A stretch of DNA of 64,000 bases from Lateolabrax maculatus (Eukaryota; Chordata; Actinopteri; Acropomatiformes; Lateolabracidae): the NCBI GenBank assembly GCA_031216445.1, contig CM062212.1, positions 6,022,501 through 6,086,500 on the forward strand, written 5' to 3'. The position numbers were made by a program, and so were the translations under genes. The notes below the pieces were generated by a model, which searched no databases, was not told the DNA's origin, and saw only the letters and a program-made list of their open reading frames with translations. Below are positions 59,497-64,000 of the stretch, piece after piece; within the stretch, counting starts at the first letter, position 1, and every line of letters begins with the position of its first letter.

Positions 59497-60197
59497 ACAG
59501 CTCTCATAAGGCTTTAGACAGTTAGGAGCAGGCAAGGTTCTGCCAATGAGATAAAATGACAGTGACACTGATGTATATGCATTCATAATTTTCCAGTAAC
59601 AATGAAAACCAGTATGAAGAGAGGCATTTACTGAACATAAATAGATTGAAAGGTTGTTGCCAACCATGCTGACCATAAATAGTATCCAAAATGGGGTTTA
59701 AAACAATGACAATATTAAGGATTATAACTTTTAGAGTGAAAGTAAAAACACCACACCAAAACTTTGCTTTCATTATCACTAAATATCAACAATCAAAGTA
59801 ATACCAGAGCTTTGGTTAACAACTTGATGGCCTACACACACTATAACTGTGCACACTGTTGAATGTGTTAGGCAGATGGAAGCTAAATATAAGCATTTGG
59901 AATACAATGTTTCCTGTGAATAACAAACAGTGTTTGTTTGATGATTACATGACCTGATTAAATTTACATCTTGGACCTGTGCAGATGGCCACCCAGGTAT
60001 AATGCAGCGTCAAATGCCTCCTAGTATTTGTATTGAGCAGTACAAAAGTCACTTTCTTCTCAAAATACACTGGCACAAGGAAGAGGAGATTTGTGCCATC
60101 AATGTTCATTCACAGTTTTTTAATTGTTCATTCCTAGGAATTTACAGACTAACAGAAAGGTGGAAATTTGTATTTTTCACTGGGGCCTTAAATGAGT
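59497..60197. other. Non-coding stretch, nothing recognised
   Basis: No supported gene or repeat. Confidence 0.4.
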
Positions 60198-60211
60198 AAA
60201 AAAAAAAAAAA
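60198..60211 (+). repeat. Poly-A run
   Basis: Fourteen consecutive A. Confidence 0.9.
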
Positions 60212-60234
60212 GCCCTTGTATTGACAGTGTTAGG

Positions 60235-60690
60235 ATTTGTTTTCCAAAGGACCTCCGGTGCCAAAGTCTGGTCCTAAGGGGGGAAATTCAATCCTTTATT
60301 CATACCTTGCTATAAGCTAAATCCCTCCATAGATGCTGATGAAAAACAAGACACTTTTAACCACGAAGTATTAAGATTTGCTATCTTTTCCACCAGGGCC
60401 GGTGTAACCTGATATAATACCCAGGACTGTGTTAATAATCATATCTCAGCAGGTTTTCCTATCCTCGAAGTCAACAAGCATTCCTTAGCCATGACCGTGA
60501 CAGACTTTCACAGAGATCAGGATGGCTCCCGGGGCCAAACTCAGCTCCATTCCCAAACAAACGATGGCTTTAACTGATGCAAGAAAGCACATAGGAAGCC
60601 GGGGCTGTGATAAGGGCTTTATCCGAGGTGTATCAAAACAGCCGAAACACCTGCAGAAAGTATGATTTTAGGATTCAAATGGCATTCCTC
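60235..60690. promoter_or_regulatory. Candidate conserved non-coding element, longest block
   Basis: About 450 bp of balanced composition without repeat similarity or long frames. Words include CCTTTATTCATACC, GTGTTAATAATCATATCTC, GCTGTGATAAGGGC (GATA-like) and TTAAGATTTGCTATC. Texture resembles long vertebrate conserved elements. Untested. Confidence 0.35.
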
Positions 60691-61189
60691 CAACTTTACA
60701 CAGCAGGACGGGAGTTGGAGAAGGTGGATAGAGGTGAAAGTATTGACTTATGGTGTAGGCAAGGGTCATAGTCGGTGAACAGACCTTCATGCTTACTATC
60801 TCTGCTTTATAGGTGAAATACCATTACTGATAGCATTAATTGTTCCGCACCTCAGAACACTGCAATTTTGGTTTCAGTGACAAATCCAGTTGAACTATTC
60901 CACTCATAGTTTGGGCTTTTTTGGCTTTACTGGACAGCACAGTAGAGAGACAGGACAGGTGGGGACACGGGTGGCTGATGGAGGCTTTTGCAGTTAAAAG
61001 GTACGCATCTAGACCACGTAAAGCCAACTTAAACTAATAAAGCATTCAAATACACGCTGCATGCCTACGATCTGAATTTGGAACATGTATCCATGTGACA
61101 GACTGGATCAAGGCTAAAATTAGGAGAGCACAACAGCATGCAGCACTTTGTCGTTGATAGCGATTGACTGTATACAAGTCTGAATTAGG
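60691..61189. other. Non-coding stretch, nothing recognised
   Basis: No supported gene or repeat. Confidence 0.4.
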
Positions 61190-61640
61190 ACACTGCCAAC
61201 ATCCATGACATCTTGGCGCTTATTATATCTTTCTGACAAGATCATCCTTGTCAAAGCTCAGGGTTACTTCATCTAAAGAAGTGAAACTGAAGACATTCGC
61301 CCTGTATTTGACAGTCCAAAGTTAAAAGTAGATGGGAAAAAAGAAGGAATTCACTAATCACAAAATTACATGAAACATAATCAAGAGAAGTGTCTGTTTT
61401 TTTTCTGTGTAGCTACAGAAACGTCTGAAAAGGTTGGCAAGGCTTTAAATGTTTTTCATGTCCTTTACATCATCACATGAGAAATGTGTGATCAACAGCA
61501 TTCATCAGCCACCACTGTTTCGACTCAGTCAGCCTCCGTATCAGTGCAAGGTCAAGCTATTCCAGCTCTATTGTTTTTCCTCGGGGCAAGATTAAGCTTT
61601 GTTTATTTTGACATTTCCATGGAGAAACGCAAAAATGAAA
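61190..61640. promoter_or_regulatory. Candidate conserved non-coding blocks
   Basis: Two enhancer-like segments, about 61190-61330 (GCGCTTATTATATCTTTC) and 61500-61640 (GATTAAGCTTTGTTTATTTT, a FOX-like word), flank ordinary sequence. No repeat similarity. Confidence 0.25.
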
Positions 61641-62394
61641 CCGATTAGAGAAACTCAAATAGTACTTGAAGTGGGGAATATTTCAGCCTTCAGTGTTTCC
61701 AAACACGTCATACTGGCCTAATGTCAAGGACACTGACTGGTCTCAAGATATTTAGTTTGAAAGCCTTATTCCAAGTTTTTAATCAATGTTATTTGATAAT
61801 TTCCATAACCAAAATCAAAAGCATGGAATGAATAAAAAGATACTGAAAAACTTAAATTGGAAAGAAAACATAAAAAAACAGCTTTGGAAATATTTTGCCA
61901 GACACATAAATGAATGTACGATCTGTTGGCGTGTGATTATGGTGTGTTTTTGATTGTTGAGTTTCATATCAATGTTTTGAATCCACAGATATGCTTATTG
62001 CAAGTCAGGTCATGTCAAGAGCCTTTTGTGAAGCTCAAATTGATGATATCCTGGAACATTTAACCAGATGACTTCACAACTATGCAATGTTTTTTACATA
62101 TGCTAGTTGAAAACATTTTAGATTCCGTATATGTCATATTTATTTACCATATTTACATTGGTTTTTATACTCACATGGTATAACGTTTCAGTGTCAGGCT
62201 GCATCATTAGTTCATAGAGGGTTAAAGCCTGCTACTTCAAATACAGTAACTATGAAAGCAAACTTTTTTTGTGTATTCCAGTAAGAGTGCTTTAAGAATT
62301 ACAAGGTTCATGAGTGTGATATATTTGCTGAAAAATAACAAACACTAATAACCTTTTCATTTGCAGCACTTCTAAAAATAACTTCCTTCCCTGT
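61641..62394. other. Non-coding AT-rich stretch
   Basis: No supported gene or repeat. Confidence 0.4.
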
Positions 62395-62720
62395 TAAGGA
62401 GGCTTGACAAAAAGCAACAGGGAGCCTGACAAAAACAAATTCAACCGGCACCCTGTGTCACACCCTCTGGATCAAAGTGGAAGACTTGACGGCTATTGTG
62501 CCGTAAATCCTGTTGATATCCACACAAACATGACCCCTCTGACTCCCTCAGCACAGAGGCAGGGCCATAAACCTCTCGGCAGACATTTCCATTCAGGATT
62601 CTGCTGTTGGGGCCGGACCAGAGCACCATGAAGAGTGATTATTTTGCAGCTATTTCTCAGGAGACCCCCACAGAGAAGGTGAAATTGGTTGGACGCCAAA
62701 GGGGCTGCAAAAAACGTTTT
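62395..62720. promoter_or_regulatory. Candidate conserved element or exon
   Basis: TGACGGCTATTGTGCCGTAAA and GGGCCATAAACCTCTCGG are distinctive words in a block richer in GC than its flanks. Open frames run on both strands (plus 62404-62631, minus 62493-62786), none recognised. Texture favours a conserved non-coding element over an exon. Confidence 0.3.
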
Positions 62721-64000
62721 TAGGTCAATCTGCAAAAAATATATGAAAAAACAGTGGAGTTGTGCAAAATGGGGATGATGTGCCAAACTTAGTCACCTAT
62801 TAGCATGAGAAAAATGTAAATTACTTTACATTAAAGTTATTTTAAACAATTAAACGTTGCCTTTAAAAATCATTCCACCTGCATCGTGTTCTGTTGATGA
62901 ACCCAAGTATGTTTCACCACATTGATCAGTTCAGTATTCGTAAGACTTATGTTGCTTTCATGTCATATCAGAATTGTCGTAATAATGAGTTTCCGACTTG
63001 TAAATAGCATTCACAGCAACATCCAAGTTGTTATTACAACTGTGAAACGATGTCAGTACGCAGTATGTTTAACTCTTACACAACCTAAAACCATCTTTAG
63101 TTGCCGCGCCCAAATCTTTAACATGGGAACAAGGAAAATTGGACATTTTACTGAAAGCAGAGAGAGTTTAAGTTGTTTAAAAACATGGTAAAGTGTCATG
63201 TCAACATACAAAGGACACTGAATAAGTCACTGTTGGTATCTTTGCATGATACCTGAGCAGTGATCAGCACCATACGTTTGCCAGCCAAGAAGTTACAGTA
63301 GCATTCCCCTTTCACGAGTCATTATTGTGAGAAAAAAGGATCAGTTAATGACTGCAGGGTTGGCTCAAACAAATTCCCCTGGGTGGTTTCCAAGAGTGAG
63401 TCTCAGAAAGATTTGCAAAGTCAAACATGCAAAACGCTTTAAAGAAAACTGAGATTTAAAGTTGAAAAAGAGACAAAACAGTTAACAAATACACTTTGGT
63501 GGCCTATTGACCTTTCAAAGTCATTGTTGATCATCTGAGGTAAAGAAGCACTTGGTTCCAAATGCGTTGCTCAAAACCACGTCCATTCCAGCAGCAGTTA
63601 ATGAGTTTCTGATTTGTTTCTATGTGAAACTTCAAAGTCATATTAGAGCCACCCCACCCAGTCATATTTACTAATGACTTTTCTCAGGAATGTAATACAG
63701 AGGAACCCAACATGAGAAAAGACACACACGGACAACTTAATGGCAAAAGACAAAGACGTTTACATAGCTTAATGCATGTCTCCCTTTAACAACAACATTT
63801 TGTTTTATAACCCACAATCTTATTGAGGTCAGATGTCTTTATGGGGTTTATATGGCATCTGATTATCACATCACATCATTTTTTATTACATTTGGGGCAT
63901 GCACTGGCCAATAACCAGCCATGAAAAGTCATTATAAAAATGATTATATTATTTTTTTGCATTTTGTATGAGTAGTAATACGCAATATACATGTCTTGTT
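62721..64000. other. Non-coding stretch to the window end
   Basis: No gene, known repeat or clear motif cluster is supported. The plus frame at 62922-63191 has no recognisable domain. Confidence 0.4.

Noticed and set aside
1..64000. Prokaryotic features (operons, CRISPR, phage, insertion sequences)
   Set aside because: Composition, microsatellites and repeat families are those of a vertebrate nuclear genome. No tandem spacer arrays or operon-like gene packing exist.

Overview
The window looks like nuclear DNA from a bony fish, most likely a percomorph teleost. It is AT-rich, full of CA/TG microsatellites, and carries many short, worn, non-autonomous transposons that I recognise from memory as typical of percomorph genomes. 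These include hAT-type elements with GATTAATCGATTAG motifs, the TTATTCGCTTTC MITE, the 'catggcaatccatccaatag' repeat, and hAT-Charlie-like ends reading CAGTGGTTCCCAA. No repeat library or alignment was available, so family names are recollection and copy boundaries are by eye.

I find no protein-coding gene, rRNA, tRNA or CRISPR array that I can defend. The longest open frame (minus strand 10558-11046, 162 codons) is about what chance gives in 64 kb on two strands, and no frame matches a protein I know. The window is best read as intergenic or long-intron sequence of a vertebrate, possibly a regulatory landscape around a developmental gene outside the window. A CpG-dense island at about 14640-15120 is the only promoter or first-exon candidate. 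A degenerate minus-strand block at about 50084-51130 is the best candidate for a decayed coding sequence or unknown element.

Layout. 1-14 kb: sparse, with an 867-bp hAT-Charlie-like element (3051-3917) holding a second hAT MITE, a CArG box inside nested inverted repeats (8000-8065), and a hAT MITE at 11127-11447. 14-18 kb: AGG repeat, CpG island, and a locally duplicated 125-bp unit. 18-30 kb: repeat copies, a perfect DR1 nuclear-receptor motif (20173-20185), a 729-bp foldback element with arms of about 250 bp (25859-26587), a second DR1 (28323-28335) and a MITE. 30-38 kb: a conserved-looking AT-rich block with an inverted pair of PAR-bZIP motifs (32602-32643), and a 775-bp hAT element inserted into an older repeat with a nearly intact 8-bp target duplication (37039-37829). 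38-49 kb: several enhancer-like blocks (one with two GLI-like sites), repeats, and a 91-nt hairpin resembling a microRNA precursor (46209-46299). 49-64 kb: repeats, the degenerate coding-like block, SINE-like fragments and further conserved-looking blocks (notably 60235-60690 and 62395-62720).

The blocks called regulatory rest on sequence texture only: dense homeodomain, POU, FOX or bZIP-like words, absence of repeat similarity and absence of coding frames. They carry low confidence until aligned to other fish genomes.
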